A stretch of 64,000 bases of DNA from Comamonadaceae bacterium OTU4NAUVB1 (GTDB lineage: Bacteria > Pseudomonadota > Gammaproteobacteria > Burkholderiales > Burkholderiaceae_C). The stretch spans positions 2,835,001-2,899,000 of the forward strand of contig CP099605.1 of NCBI GenBank assembly GCA_024372625.1, written 5' to 3'. Shown piece after piece: positions 1-10,212 of this stretch (position 1 is the first letter of the stretch; each line of letters starts with the position of its first letter). Below the pieces are notes generated by a model. It did not search any database. It worked only from the letters and a program-made list of their open reading frames with translations, and was not told the DNA's origin. The translations under genes and the position numbers were made by a program.

Positions 1-418
1 ACCGCATGAGACTGTTGCCTGCAGTCGAGAAGACGACGCGTGCCGGACGCCGCTGTCGGTGGGTGGCAGGTCTGGCCTGCCCCGAAGCGACCTGGCGTGC
101 TTGGAAACCGGCTTTTTCACCGGCTCAACGCTGCGGCCAGGATCGATACCTTCGGGCGATGCGCGCCAAGCCGCACGCCAGTGTGTGCGTCTTTGGGTGT
201 TTAGATGGAATGGCCGACCTGACACGTTTGAGAGATAAAAGGCGCGTGGGCCGTCGTTCGGTCCCTGCATGCCTCCTTCACGTCCTATCACCTCCGACCT
301 CAAGCATCTCAATCGAAGCAATGGTTTCGAATGTCGCCTTTGACATCAGGCGTGTGGTCGCGACCGAAGGTCCAGTCTTCGGTCTTCTGATGTCATCGTC
401 GACCGTTGCCGAGGATCC
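1..418. other. Intergenic region at left edge, no convincing gene
   Basis: No recognisable gene is seen here. The base composition is less GC-rich than the neighbouring genes, and the open frames give low-complexity peptides with no family resemblance. It contains an 8-bp perfect inverted repeat (362-384) just before the erpA terminator. It may hold the upstream region of a gene beyond the left edge, but nothing visible decides this. Confidence 0.5.
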
Positions 419-442
419 AAAAAAAAACCGCCCGTAGGCGGT
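419..442 (-). terminator. Intrinsic terminator downstream of erpA
   Basis: On the minus strand a 6-bp stem (accgcc/ggcggt) with a 4-base loop is followed directly by a run of nine T. It lies about 90 bases past the erpA stop codon, as expected for the end of that transcript. Confidence 0.85.
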
Positions 443-530
443 CTTGTTGCGTGGCAGCGCTCACGGCGAGCAGTGCCTAGTTCACCCCGGGCAACCCGCC
501 TCTACGACAGGACGCCATGGTGCAGAACAC

Positions 531-896
531 TCACGCCGAGAAACTGGAGCCGCAACCGCAGGTGCTGGTCGCATTGGGGTTCTTGATCACGAACTGGGCA
601 CCTTGGAGATCTTCCTTGTAGTCGATCTCCGCCCCGACCAGGTACTGGTAGCTCATGGCATCAATGAGCAGGGAGACACCATGCTTGCTCATGATGGTGT
701 CGTCCTCGTTCGTGATCTCGTCGAACGTGAAACCGTACTGGAAGCCCGAACATCCACCACCCTGGACGAAGACGCGCAGCTTGAGGTCCGGATTGCCTTC
801 CTCTGCGATCAGGTCGGCGACCTTGGCAGCCGCGCTGTCGGTGAACAGAATCGGTTCGGGCATCTGGGTCTGGACATCTTCTGCAACTGCGCTCAT
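531..896 (-). CDS. erpA: Iron-sulfur cluster insertion protein ErpA
   Basis: A 121-residue A-type carrier that receives Fe-S clusters from the Isc machinery and passes them to apoproteins in the cytoplasm. The three cluster-ligand cysteines of the HesB/IscA family are visible: one in the [12 protein letters not shown] block and two in the C-terminal CGCGSSF. The start at 896 is chosen because the protein then has the usual length and a GGAG-like site lies a few bases upstream; the frame stays open further upstream but that part is not conserved in character. It stands alone between two terminators, downstream of rpsI on the same strand, so it is probably a single-gene transcript. The acidic spacer ([14 protein letters not shown]) fits ErpA better than IscA, though IscA-like proteins are close relatives. 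Confidence 0.93.
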   Translation of the reverse strand: MSAVAEDVQTQMPEPILFTDSAAAKVADLIAEEGNPDLKLRVFVQGGGCSGFQYGFTFDEITNEDDTIMSKHGVSLLIDAMSYQYLVGAEIDYKEDLQGAQFVIKNPNATSTCGCGSSFSA

Positions 897-1027
897 GGGG
901 ATACTCCGGTGTGGGTGCGTCGAGGCACCGACGCTAAAGGGAAATGCTATCGCAGTCCGTGGATTGCAAGCCTCGGGCGATGAATTTGTCGCTGATCGCA
1001 GTGCGGGCTCTTGCACGCCTCGCCCCC

Positions 1028-1054
1028 AAAGAAAAACCGCCCGAAGGCGGTTTT
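1028..1054 (-). terminator. Intrinsic terminator after rplM-rpsI
   Basis: On the minus strand a hairpin with a six-base GC-rich core (accgcc/ggcggt), extended by A-T pairs, and a 4-base loop is followed by a T-rich run. It begins about 20 bases past the rpsI stop. The flanking A-tract on the other side would also let it work in the opposite direction. Confidence 0.85.
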
Positions 1055-1076
1055 CCGTACAACCAGCGGATGCCGA

Positions 1077-1469
1077 TCAGCGCTTGGAGAACTGCTTGCG
1101 GCGGCGTGCCGAATGCAGACCGACCTTCTTGCGCTCGACTTCGCGCGCATCACGCGTCACGAACCCGGCCTGGCTCAGCACCGGCTTGAGGGTCGCGTCG
1201 TAGTCGATCAGCGCACGGGTGATCCCATGGCGTGCCGCGCCGGCCTGGCCGGACTCGCCGCCACCGTTCACGTTGATCATGATGTCGAAGGCTTCGACGT
1301 TGTTCGTCAGAAACAGCGGCTGCTTCGCGATCATGATGGAGGTCTCCCGGCCGAAATAGGCCTGGATGTCCTTGCCATTGACCGTGATCTTGCCGGTGCC
1401 TTTTTTCAGAAACACACGAGCGACGCTGGATTTGCGACGGCCGGTGCCATTGTTCCATTCACCAATCAT
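1077..1469 (-). CDS. rpsI: 30S ribosomal protein S9
   Basis: A 130-residue small-subunit protein; its basic C-terminal tail reaches the decoding region of the ribosome. The family pattern is clear: an N-terminal [14 protein letters not shown] block, the [10 protein letters not shown] loop, and the invariant basic ending [11 protein letters not shown]. The length matches the bacterial norm. It lies 11 bases downstream of rplM on the same strand, the universal bacterial L13-S9 arrangement, so it is translated from the rplM transcript, which ends at the terminator after it. Confidence 0.98.
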   Translation of the reverse strand: MIGEWNNGTGRRKSSVARVFLKKGTGKITVNGKDIQAYFGRETSIMIAKQPLFLTNNVEAFDIMINVNGGGESGQAGAARHGITRALIDYDATLKPVLSQAGFVTRDAREVERKKVGLHSARRRKQFSKR

Positions 1470-1480
1470 CTCAAGGCTCC

Positions 1481-1912
1481 TTACAGTTCCAGCGCTTTGG
1501 GCTGTTGGGCGGTATGCGGGTGCTCTGCGCCACCGTAGACCTTGAGTTTCTTGATCATCGCGTAACCGAGCGGGCCTTTGGGCAGCATGCCCTTGACGGC
1601 CTTTTCCAGGGCGCGGCCCGGATGCTTGGCTTGCATGTCACGGAAGTTGGTGGCTGTGATGCCGCCCGGATAGCCCGAGTGGCGGTAGTACACCTTGTCG
1701 ATCGGCTTGGCGCCGGTCACGCGGAGTTGCGATGCGTTGATGATGACGATGAAGTCACCGGTGTCGACGTGAGGCGTGTAAATGGCCTTGTGTTTGCCGC
1801 GCAAACGGAGAGCAACTTCGCTGGCTACTCGTCCGAGGACCTTGTCGGTCGCGTCAATCACAAACCACTCGTGCGTCACGTCAGCGGGCTTTGCGCTGAA
1901 CGTTTTGGTCAT
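1481..1912 (-). CDS. rplM: 50S ribosomal protein L13
   Basis: A 143-residue large-subunit protein. Recognisable L13 blocks are [18 protein letters not shown] near the N terminus, [12 protein letters not shown] in the middle, and the [18 protein letters not shown] stretch near the C terminus. Length is normal. It is the first gene of the rplM-rpsI operon. A sigma-70-like promoter lies about 125 bases upstream, leaving a leader of roughly 115 nucleotides. In E. coli, L13 represses its own operon through the leader; whether that holds here cannot be told from the sequence. Confidence 0.98.
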   Translation of the reverse strand: MTKTFSAKPADVTHEWFVIDATDKVLGRVASEVALRLRGKHKAIYTPHVDTGDFIVIINASQLRVTGAKPIDKVYYRHSGYPGGITATNFRDMQAKHPGRALEKAVKGMLPKGPLGYAMIKKLKVYGGAEHPHTAQQPKALEL

Positions 1913-2037
1913 GAGTTTTCTCTGTCGAAGAGGAGGTTTGCGGAGCCCTTTTCCACGGTCGGCGTTCCTCTGGCGGGAATCTCTTAGGTGGGTTTCACAC
2001 TTCGCCGCGGGGCCGTCCAGGCGCTGCGAAGCCTTCG

Positions 2038-2066
2038 ATTCTATGCTGGCCCCGACATCGGGGCAA
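2038..2066 (-). promoter_or_regulatory. Sigma-70-like promoter of rplM-rpsI
   Basis: Reading the minus strand, TTGCCC is followed after exactly 17 bases by TAGAAT (5 of 6 matches to the -10 consensus). A 6-bp hairpin (gccccg/cggggc) overlaps the -35 box and spacer and could also be the end signal of the upstream porin transcript. Inferred from sequence only. Confidence 0.55.
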
Positions 2067-2086
2067 CCTCGCCTCGGAAACGCAAC

Positions 2087-3151
2087 TCAAAAACGGTGAC
2101 GCATGCCCACGCCCACGCTGTTGCCGCTGTTGCGGTCGGTCACGTGGTCGCGCATGGCGATGGCGTAGATGTCGGTGCGCTTGGACAGGAAATAGTCGTA
2201 GCCGATGCTGCCGGTGGTGCGCGTGCCGTCGTAGGTGCCCTCGACCTTGGTGCGCGCCACGGCACCGATCAGGCTGCCCAAGCCGATCGGCACGCTCACG
2301 CCGGCCGAAGTCGTCCTTGCGTCGTAGTCGGCGACCTCGGTCCTCGCACCGCCGTAGGTCAGGAAGAAACGGGCGAAATTGGCGTTGTAGCTGCCGCCCA
2401 CCATCCAGTCCTTCTTGGTCTCCGGCACGCCCACGCCGTTGACCGTGGTGGTCAGGAGGCCGGTGACGGGGTTGTTCACTTGGTCGCGCTCGTAGAAGGC
2501 GACGGCCGTCCAGGGACCGCTGAGGTAGAGCACGTTCAGGCCAACGTTGCGCTTGCTGCCGTTGCCGGTGTCGCTGCCCTGCTCACCGAACTGGTACTGG
2601 ACGGTGGCGGCCAGACCGTTGTAGTTGGGCGTGGTGTAGGCGATCTGGTTGCCCCATCCGGTGTCCGAGGGCGTCGTGCGATAGCCCCAGCCCGCCGTGT
2701 TGACGTTGGCGTGCAGCACGAGGGGCGAATAGGCGAACGAATCCCCGAACGGGTTGGCGAAGATCGTCGGCAGGAAGTTCGGCGCGGTGCCGCGACCGAG
2801 CCGCACCGAGCCGAAGCCGCCCGTCAGACCGACGTTGGCATCGCGGGAGAACGACGTGTCGCCGTTGAAGCGGCCATAGACGCCGCTGTCCGCGCGGATG
2901 AACGACGTCAACGCGTACGTGGCCTTCAGGCCGCCGCCCAGGTCCTCGGTGCCCCGGAAGCCGATCCACGACGTGGTCAGGCCTCCGGAACCGAGTTCGG
3001 TGACCCGGCCCGGCGCGCCCGCCATGCGGGTGGACGCGACATAGACGTCCACGAGCCCGGAGATGGCCACGCTCGATTGCGCATGAACCGGCGCAGCCAG
3101 CCCGACAAGGGCTGCAGCGGTGGCGACGACGCTCAGACGGAGAGAATTCAT
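2087..3151 (-). CDS. Gram-negative porin (Burkholderia/Comamonadaceae type)
   Basis: A 354-residue outer-membrane trimeric porin for passive diffusion of small hydrophilic solutes. A signal peptide of about 24 residues ends in PVHAQ. The mature part begins with the typical SSVAISGLVDVYV strand, carries the SWIGFRGTEDLGGGLKATY block, and ends in a terminal phenylalanine (GMRHRF) used for outer-membrane insertion by the BAM complex. Alternating beta-strand patterning continues through the protein. The upstream region is strikingly AT-rich, which suggests a strong or regulated promoter. It is transcribed divergently from rlmJ. The substrate preference cannot be deduced. Confidence 0.93.
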   Translation of the reverse strand: MNSLRLSVVATAAALVGLAAPVHAQSSVAISGLVDVYVASTRMAGAPGRVTELGSGGLTTSWIGFRGTEDLGGGLKATYALTSFIRADSGVYGRFNGDTSFSRDANVGLTGGFGSVRLGRGTAPNFLPTIFANPFGDSFAYSPLVLHANVNTAGWGYRTTPSDTGWGNQIAYTTPNYNGLAATVQYQFGEQGSDTGNGSKRNVGLNVLYLSGPWTAVAFYERDQVNNPVTGLLTTTVNGVGVPETKKDWMVGGSYNANFARFFLTYGGARTEVADYDARTTSAGVSVPIGLGSLIGAVARTKVEGTYDGTRTTGSIGYDYFLSKRTDIYAIAMRDHVTDRNSGNSVGVGMRHRF

Positions 3152-3361
3152 GACAGATTCCGTTGAAAATTGAAAATATTTGGAAGCAAATGTAATCGGC
3201 TCGAATCACAATTCCAAAATTTTGTAAAGCAAGCGTTGTGCCAATGCCAATGTAGGCAGGAAGCGCGAAACCCCGGGCAGGCTTCGCGACACGGGCGACG
3301 TCGAATCGACGCGCGGATCGTCGACGCCCGGGCGTGCGGGCACGGCAGTTACCATCGCCGC
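3152..3361. promoter_or_regulatory. Divergent AT-rich control region between porin and rlmJ
   Basis: About 100 bases next to the porin start are rich in A and T, including runs such as ccaaaattttg and gaaaatattt, unlike the GC-rich surroundings. It probably holds the porin promoter (a ttgctt hexamer about 70 bases upstream of the start is one candidate -35) and the untranslated leader. The half next to rlmJ is GC-rich again and shows no clear promoter. Confidence 0.45.
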
Positions 3362-4279
3362 ATGTTCAGTTATCGCCACGCGTTCCATGCCGGCAACCAC
3401 GCCGACGTGCTCAAGCACACGGTGCTGATTGCGACCCTCGACCACCTGCTGGAGAAGGAAGCCCCCCTCACGGTCGTCGACACGCATGCCGGCGCGGGCC
3501 TCTACCGGCTCGACGGCGACTACGCCGATACCAGTGGCGAAGCCGCCCAGGGCGTGCTGCGCCTCGTCGAGGCGCCGAAGCCGGACGCCCCCGGCGCGGG
3601 GCCGGCCACCGCGCCGCCCGCCGACGCCATCGCGCGCTACCTGGAAGTGATCTCCGCCTTCAATCCCAAGGGTGGCGCCCGCATCTATCCGGGTTCGCCC
3701 TTCATCGTGCAGCACCTGTTGCGCGACCAGGACAAGCTCAAGCTGTTCGAGCTGCATCCGACCGATTCGCGCACGCTGTCGGCGAACATCGCCCAGCTCG
3801 AAGCCGGCCGCAAGATCGCGGTGCTGATGGAGGACGGCTTCGGCAGCGCGACCAAGTTCCTGCCGCCGCCCTCGCGCCGCGCGCTGGTGCTGTGCGATCC
3901 GAGCTACGAGATCAAGAGCGACTATGCGCGCGTGCTCGACTTCGTCGCCGAGGCGATGAAGCACTTCGCCACCGGCACCTACGCGGTCTGGTATCCGATC
4001 ATCCCGCGACCCGAGGCGCACGATCTCCCGCGCCGCCTGAAGACGATGGCGACCAAGGCCGGCAAGCCCTGGCTGCACGCGACGCTCACGGTCAAGTCGA
4101 GCAGGATCGTCACGGCGCCCAGCGGCGAGACGCGCCGACCGGGCCTGCCGGCGAGCGGCATGTTCCTGATCAACCCGCCCTACACGCTCAAGGCCAGGCT
4201 CGACGCGGCGTTGCCGCAGCTCGTGACACGGCTCTCGCAGGACCGCAACGCGACCTTCTCGGTCGACGCGGGCGGCTGA
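3362..4279 (+). CDS. rlmJ: 23S rRNA (adenine(2030)-N6)-methyltransferase RlmJ
   Basis: A 305-residue SAM-dependent methyltransferase that modifies A2030 of 23S rRNA. The start MFSYRHAFHAGNHADVLKH is the hallmark N terminus of this family, so the ATG at 3362 is secure although the frame is open further upstream. The VDTHAGAGLY motif is the SAM-binding loop. The catalytic motif, usually DPPYE, reads DPSYE here (around residue 180), a conservative change at the second proline. Length is a little above the E. coli enzyme (about 280 residues), partly from a Pro/Ala-rich insert near residues 75-90. It diverges from the porin and converges on the cytochrome c gene. Confidence 0.93.
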   Translation: MFSYRHAFHAGNHADVLKHTVLIATLDHLLEKEAPLTVVDTHAGAGLYRLDGDYADTSGEAAQGVLRLVEAPKPDAPGAGPATAPPADAIARYLEVISAFNPKGGARIYPGSPFIVQHLLRDQDKLKLFELHPTDSRTLSANIAQLEAGRKIAVLMEDGFGSATKFLPPPSRRALVLCDPSYEIKSDYARVLDFVAEAMKHFATGTYAVWYPIIPRPEAHDLPRRLKTMATKAGKPWLHATLTVKSSRIVTAPSGETRRPGLPASGMFLINPPYTLKARLDAALPQLVTRLSQDRNATFSVDAGG

Positions 4280-4284
4280 CGCCG

Positions 4285-4305
4285 GTCGGCGGCGGCGCCG
4301 CCGAC
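4285..4305. terminator. Hairpin between convergent rlmJ and cytochrome c genes
   Basis: A perfect 8-bp stem (gtcggcgg/ccgccgac) with a 5-base loop lies between two converging stop codons. There is no T-run, so it may be a weak bidirectional terminator or a chance GC-rich palindrome. Confidence 0.35.
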
Positions 4306-4321
4306 GGCGAAAACGGCAGGC

Positions 4322-4648
4322 TCAAGGCGCCTGGACCTGCACCTGGATCGACGCGAACCAGGCCGCCAGATCGTCGATGTCGGCGTCCTTCAGGGGCTTG
4401 GCCATCAACGACATCACCTCATGCTTGCGCGCCCCGCTTCGATAGGCCTTGAGCTGTTCGGCCACGTACATCGCCGGCTGCCCGGCGAGGTTGGGGGCGT
4501 CGGGCATCGTGGCCTTGCCCAACGGGCCGTGGCAGGCGGCGCAGGCCGCCGCCTTGGCCTTGCCCGCGACGGCGCTGGCGGCCGGCGCCGCCGGTGCCAT
4601 CGCCATGGCCGCCAGGGCGACCGTCCATGCGACGACGTGCCGGTTCAT
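4322..4648 (-). CDS. Small monohaem c-type cytochrome (c553-like)
   Basis: A 108-residue periplasmic electron carrier. It has a signal peptide of about 24 residues ending at PAASA, one haem-attachment site CAACH near residue 36, and a candidate Met axial ligand in the HEVMSLMAKPL segment. The start codon overlaps the stop codon of the upstream dehydrogenase gene (ATGA), so the two are translationally coupled. I infer that it takes electrons from that dehydrogenase and passes them to the respiratory chain. Functional assignment beyond electron transfer is not possible. Confidence 0.9.
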   Translation of the reverse strand: MNRHVVAWTVALAAMAMAPAAPAASAVAGKAKAAACAACHGPLGKATMPDAPNLAGQPAMYVAEQLKAYRSGARKHEVMSLMAKPLKDADIDDLAAWFASIQVQVQAP

Positions 4649-5925
4649 GGTGCCTGGTAGGTGATGCGGTAGATGGCGCCGACGTAGTCGTCGGAGACGA
4701 ACAGCGAGCCGTCCTTGCCCATCGCCACGTCGACCGGACGACCGCGGTAGGTGCCGGTGGCGTCGTCCAGCCACCCCTCGGCGAAGACCTCGTTCTTGTC
4801 GGCCGTCCCGTCGGGCTTGAGCGAGGTGTAGAGCAGGCGCGCGCCGATCGGCTTGGTGCGGTTCCATGAGCCGTGCTGCGCCGAGAAGAAACCGCCCTGG
4901 TACTTGGCCGGGAACTGCTTGCCCGAGTAGAACGCCATGCCCAGGTCGGCCGCGTGCGCGACCGTCGTCACCTGCGGATCCACGGCGCCGGCGGGGATCG
5001 GGTCCTTGTCGTAGCCGTTCTCGGTGATGCGGGTCTTGGACACGATGTAGGGATAGCCGAAGAACTGGCCCGACTTGGTGGCGCGGTTGATCTCGCCGAG
5101 CGGAATGTCGTCGCCCATGCCGTCGGTCTGGTTGTCGGTGAACCAGAGGCTGCCGTCCTTGGGGTTGAAGTCCATGCCCACGCTGTTGCGCACGCCCGTG
5201 GCGTAGACCTCGCGGCCGGTGCCGTCCTGGTTCATGCGCACGATGCCGCCGATGCCGGTCTTGGTGTAGAGCGCGAGCTTCTCGCGCGGCTGCACGTTGA
5301 AGGGCTGGCCCAGCGTGATGTAGAGCTTGTTGTCGGGTCCCACGCGGCAGACGCGGCCGCTGTGGTTGAAGGACTCCTCCTCCGGCGGGATCAACTGGCC
5401 CTGGGGCACCACCTCGGCGACGGCCACGTCGGGCGTGTCGTAGAAGAACTCGGCCCCCGGGAAGGAATAGACGTGGTTGCTCTCGACGACGATCAGGAAG
5501 CCGTCCCGGGTCCAGCACACCGCGTTGGGGTTGCGGAAGTTCAGCGACGGCGCGAACTGCTTGACCTCGGTGGCCGCGTCGCCGCCGTTGCGGTTGGTCA
5601 CGGCCCAGACGTTGGTCTTGCGGGTGCCGACGAACATCATGTTGGCCGCCGGGGCCACGGCGATGGAACGCGCGTCGGGCACCACGGCGTACAGGTCGAT
5701 CTTGAAGCCCGGCGGCAGCTTGATGGCCTTCAGGTTGGCGCGCAGCTGATCGGCGTTCTTGCCGGTCTGCGCGATGGTGGGGATGTTGGGGTCGGTGCCC
5801 GACACCTTCATCTGCTTGAGCTTCTCGATGTTCTGCGCCGCGGCGGGCACGGCGGTTGTCATCGCGGCCGCGAGCGCAACGAGGGTCAGGGCGAGGCGCG
5901 CGGGCCGGCGCAGGGGGGTGGACAT
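4645..5925 (-). CDS. PQQ-dependent sugar dehydrogenase-like protein (L-sorbosone dehydrogenase family)
   Basis: A 426-residue periplasmic beta-propeller oxidoreductase of the glucose/sorbosone dehydrogenase family. A cleavable signal peptide of about 31 residues ends AVPAAAQ. Family blocks are visible: LPPGFKIDLYA at the propeller start, GTRKTNVWAV, RVCRVGPDNKLYITLGQP, the MDFNPKDGSLWFTDNQTDG blade and DYVGAIYRITY at the end. The family uses PQQ and oxidises sugars or aldehydes; the actual substrate is unknown. An AGGAGA ribosome-binding site lies 8 bases before the start. It is coupled by an ATGA overlap to a cytochrome c gene, which supports a membrane-linked oxidation system. No PQQ biosynthesis genes are in the window. 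Confidence 0.85.
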   Translation of the reverse strand: MSTPLRRPARLALTLVALAAAMTTAVPAAAQNIEKLKQMKVSGTDPNIPTIAQTGKNADQLRANLKAIKLPPGFKIDLYAVVPDARSIAVAPAANMMFVGTRKTNVWAVTNRNGGDAATEVKQFAPSLNFRNPNAVCWTRDGFLIVVESNHVYSFPGAEFFYDTPDVAVAEVVPQGQLIPPEEESFNHSGRVCRVGPDNKLYITLGQPFNVQPREKLALYTKTGIGGIVRMNQDGTGREVYATGVRNSVGMDFNPKDGSLWFTDNQTDGMGDDIPLGEINRATKSGQFFGYPYIVSKTRITENGYDKDPIPAGAVDPQVTTVAHAADLGMAFYSGKQFPAKYQGGFFSAQHGSWNRTKPIGARLLYTSLKPDGTADKNEVFAEGWLDDATGTYRGRPVDVAMGKDGSLFVSDDYVGAIYRITYQAP

Positions 5926-6124
5926 CGTTTGTCTCCTGTTGTTCGTTCGATGTGAGCGGCCACGCCGGTCGTGCGGCGGGCCGACCGACTGTGCGGCGAT
6001 GCGCCATCGGCGCCGCTCGGGACTTGCCCTATGGACGTGGAACCTGGGGGACACCCCGATCCGGTGCCGCCGCGGGGCGGCAAACGGCCGGCGCTGTCCG
6101 GGCCCCTGGACGCCGGCCGCGTGG

Positions 6125-6919
6125 TCAGCGCCGGCCGCGCGCCGCGGTCGCGCGGCGCGACGGCGCCGCGCGCGGCAACCCTTCCTCGCCCCCGCCGTCC
6201 GCGCCGGCGGCCAGGGCCGCGAGCGCGGCGCGGTCGACCGGCGCGCCGCCGCAGCGCAGGCCGAGGCCGGCCTTGTCGATCACCGTGATCGCCACCTGCT
6301 TGATGCCCAGGCCGACCATGTCGATCGCCTCGGCCGCCGCGCGGCTCAGGTCGATGACGCGACCCGGCCCGAAGGGCCCCCGGTCGTTGACCCGCACCAG
6401 CACTTCGCGCCCGTTGGTGAGGCTGCGCACGCACACCGCCGTGCCGAACGGCAGCGTGCGGTGCGCGGCGGTGAAGGCCGACATGTCGAAGCGCTCGCCG
6501 TTGGCCGTGCGGCGCTGGTGGAACTGGATGCCGTACCAGGAGGCGCCACCGCGCTGGAACAGTTCGCCGGGTGCCTTGTCGCCCGGGATGCCATCGTCGG
6601 CACCGGCGAACGGGTCGTCGTTGCCCGAGGCCGACAGGTCGTAGTTCACGGTCGGGACCGTCGAGCGCGGCGGCGCGCCCGAGGGCACGCTGAGCTCGCG
6701 TGCCAGGGGGCGCAGCAGCCCGGTGCCCGACCAGGGCGCCGCCACCGGCGCGGCGGATGGCGGCGCGGCCGTCGCGGCCGGGCCCACGGGCGCGGACACG
6801 GGATCGGGCGTCGCGGCGCAGCCGTCGAGCAGCACCAGGGCGGCGATCGCGCAGGCCGCGGACAACGCCATCGGCGCGAACCGGCGTCCGGCTGCGCCGC
6901 GCGCGACCGCCCCGCTCAT
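6125..6919 (-). CDS. RlpA-like septal ring lipoprotein (lytic transglycosylase family)
   Basis: A 264-residue outer-membrane lipoprotein. The N-terminal hydrophobic stretch ends in a lipobox (LLDGC, Cys near residue 34), followed by a Pro/Ala-rich linker. The double-psi beta-barrel domain (about residues 124-215) contains [33 protein letters not shown] and [18 protein letters not shown], with the Asp of NDRGPF being the expected catalytic residue. RlpA proteins cut glycan strands lacking stem peptides at the division site. No C-terminal SPOR domain is present; the tail is a short basic sequence, so septal targeting by denuded glycan binding is not expected. Probably monocistronic. Confidence 0.87.
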   Translation of the reverse strand: MSGAVARGAAGRRFAPMALSAACAIAALVLLDGCAATPDPVSAPVGPAATAAPPSAAPVAAPWSGTGLLRPLARELSVPSGAPPRSTVPTVNYDLSASGNDDPFAGADDGIPGDKAPGELFQRGGASWYGIQFHQRRTANGERFDMSAFTAAHRTLPFGTAVCVRSLTNGREVLVRVNDRGPFGPGRVIDLSRAAAEAIDMVGLGIKQVAITVIDKAGLGLRCGGAPVDRAALAALAAGADGGGEEGLPRAAPSRRATAARGRR

Positions 6920-6995
6920 CGTCGCGCCCCCCTGCCGCGCACGGCCGCGCGATCCGGCCCGGCGCGGCCGCGTGCCGCTGCCCTCACCCCCACGC

Positions 6996-7829
6996 TCATG
7001 CGTCCCAGCCGAGCCGATCGAGCACGGCGAGCGGCGCGGCCGCCTGGTTCATCGTGTAGAAGTGCAGCGACGGCGCGCCGCCGTCGCGCAGGCGCTCGCA
7101 CAGCGCGGCCACGACGTCCAGGCCGAACGACTTGATCGATTCGATGTCGTCGCCGAAACCGTTGAGCCGCAGCCGGATCCAGCGCGGGATCTCGGCGCCG
7201 CAGGCGTCGGAGAAGCGCATCAGCTGGGTCGAACTGGTGATGGGCATCACGCCCGGCACGATCGGGATGTCGACCCCCAGGCGGCGGGCGTCGTCGACGA
7301 AGCGGAAGTACGCCTCGGCGCTGAAGAAATACTGCGTGATGGCCGAATCGGCACCGGCACGCGCCTTGGTCGCGAAGGCCTGCAGGTCCGCCCCGGGCGA
7401 ACGCGCCTGCGGATGGATCTCGGGATAGCAGGCGACCTCGATGTGGAAGTCGCGGCCGGTCTCCGCGCGGATGAATTCGACCAGGTCGCTCGCGTACTGG
7501 AACTCGCCGCCGATGCCGTAGCCGCTGGGCAGGTCGCCGCGCAGCGCCACCAGGCGCCGCACGCCCATCGCGCGCAGTTCGCCCAGTTGCGCGCGCACCG
7601 TGGCACGCGTGGCGCCGATGCACGAGAAGTGGCTGGCCGCGGGAATGCCCTCCTCGATGATCTCGCGCACGGCGGCGAAGGTGCCCTCGTGGGTCGAGCC
7701 GCCGGCGCCGTAGGTCACCGAGCAGAACTCGGGTCGCGTCGCGTAGAGCTGGCGGCGCACGGCGCGCAGCTTCACCGCGCCTTCGGGCGTCTTGGTGGGG
7801 AAGAATTCGAAACTCAGGGGAAGGCGCAT
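6996..7829 (-). CDS. metF: Methylenetetrahydrofolate reductase
   Basis: A 277-residue FAD-dependent enzyme that reduces 5,10-methylene-THF to 5-methyl-THF, the methyl donor for methionine synthesis. Visible family motifs: [12 protein letters not shown] at the N terminus (catalytic Glu), [10 protein letters not shown], the LRGDLPSG segment, [11 protein letters not shown] and the VPGVMPI strand. Length is typical. An AGGAG site precedes the start at 7829. It is the last gene of the ahcY-tlyA-metF run: 34 bases separate it from tlyA. The operon is headed by an SAH riboswitch, so metF expression is probably raised when S-adenosylhomocysteine accumulates. Confidence 0.96.
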   Translation of the reverse strand: MRLPLSFEFFPTKTPEGAVKLRAVRRQLYATRPEFCSVTYGAGGSTHEGTFAAVREIIEEGIPAASHFSCIGATRATVRAQLGELRAMGVRRLVALRGDLPSGYGIGGEFQYASDLVEFIRAETGRDFHIEVACYPEIHPQARSPGADLQAFATKARAGADSAITQYFFSAEAYFRFVDDARRLGVDIPIVPGVMPITSSTQLMRFSDACGAEIPRWIRLRLNGFGDDIESIKSFGLDVVAALCERLRDGGAPSLHFYTMNQAAAPLAVLDRLGWDA

Positions 7830-7863
7830 GCGCGGCTCCTGGAAGAGGAAAGACGCCGTCGCC

Positions 7864-8625
7864 CTAGGCGGCGCGCACGGCGTGGATGAAGAACTCGCGG
7901 TTGCCGTCGCCACCCGCGATCGGGCTGTCGAGCCAGCGCACGACGCGCAGGCCGAGCGCCGCGCAGGCCTCGCGCAGGCGCGCCTCGACCACCGCGTGCA
8001 GTGCCGCGTCGCGCACGATGCCACCCTTGCCGACCTGGCCGGGCTGCAGTTCGAACTGCGGCTTGACCAGCATCAGCAGGTCGCCGCCGGGCGCGAGGAA
8101 CGGCACCACCGCCGGCAGCACCAGCGTCAGCGAGATGAACGACAGGTCGCCCACCACGAGGTCGAAGTCGGTGCGCTCGTCCTCGGGCAGGTCCGCGACG
8201 GTCAGCGCGCGCGCGTTGACGCGCTCGACGGCCGTGACGCGCTCGTCCGCGCGGATGCGCGCGTGCAGCTGGCCGTGGCCGACGTCGACGCCCGTGACGT
8301 GGGCCGCGCCGTGCTGCAGCAGGCAGTCGGTGAAGCCGCCGGTGGACTGGCCGACGTCCAGGCAGTGCCGCCCGCGTGCATCGACGCCCGTGGCGGCCAG
8401 CGCGCCTTCGAGCTTCAGCCCGCCGCGCGAGACGAAGCGCGACTCCGCCGCGTCGACGAGGTCGAGTTCCGCCGTCTCGGGGATGTCGTCGCGGTTCTTG
8501 CCGACGTCGCGCCAGGCGTCGGCGCTGCCCGCGTCGCGCCACCGCAGCCCGCCCGCGATGAGCCGCACGGCCTGCGACCGCGAAGCGGCCATGCCGCGCT
8601 CCACCAGCAATTGATCGGCACGCAT
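7864..8625 (-). CDS. tlyA: TlyA family RNA methyltransferase
   Basis: A 253-residue protein with an N-terminal S4 RNA-binding domain (MRADQLLVERGMAASRSQA) and a FtsJ/RrmJ-like Rossmann methyltransferase domain (from about residue 65). The SFISL motif, the SAM-binding LDVGQSTGGFTDCLLQ and the LVKPQFE segment are characteristic. Mycobacterial TlyA 2'-O-methylates 16S and 23S rRNA; older databases call the family haemolysin A, which is not supported for this sequence. It sits between ahcY and metF with short spacers. A methyltransferase makes SAH, so its place in an SAH-responsive operon is notable. Confidence 0.92.
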   Translation of the reverse strand: MRADQLLVERGMAASRSQAVRLIAGGLRWRDAGSADAWRDVGKNRDDIPETAELDLVDAAESRFVSRGGLKLEGALAATGVDARGRHCLDVGQSTGGFTDCLLQHGAAHVTGVDVGHGQLHARIRADERVTAVERVNARALTVADLPEDERTDFDLVVGDLSFISLTLVLPAVVPFLAPGGDLLMLVKPQFELQPGQVGKGGIVRDAALHAVVEARLREACAALGLRVVRWLDSPIAGGDGNREFFIHAVRAA

Positions 8626-8635
8626 GGCGCGGCGA

Positions 8636-10120
<1,485 letters not shown>

Positions 10121-10212
10121 GAGGGAAGGACTCCAGGGCTGGTGGCGGATGCCGCTGGACCGTCGGGGGTCGTCCACAGGAAAAACAGGGACGGAACTCA
10201 CCGCGATGGACA

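Noticed and set aside
6..437. Open frame at the left edge
   Set aside because: No recognisable domain, unusual composition, no ribosome-binding site, and it runs into the erpA terminator.
7864..8625. TlyA as a haemolysin
   Set aside because: The S4 and FtsJ-like domains mark an RNA methyltransferase; the haemolysin name is historical.
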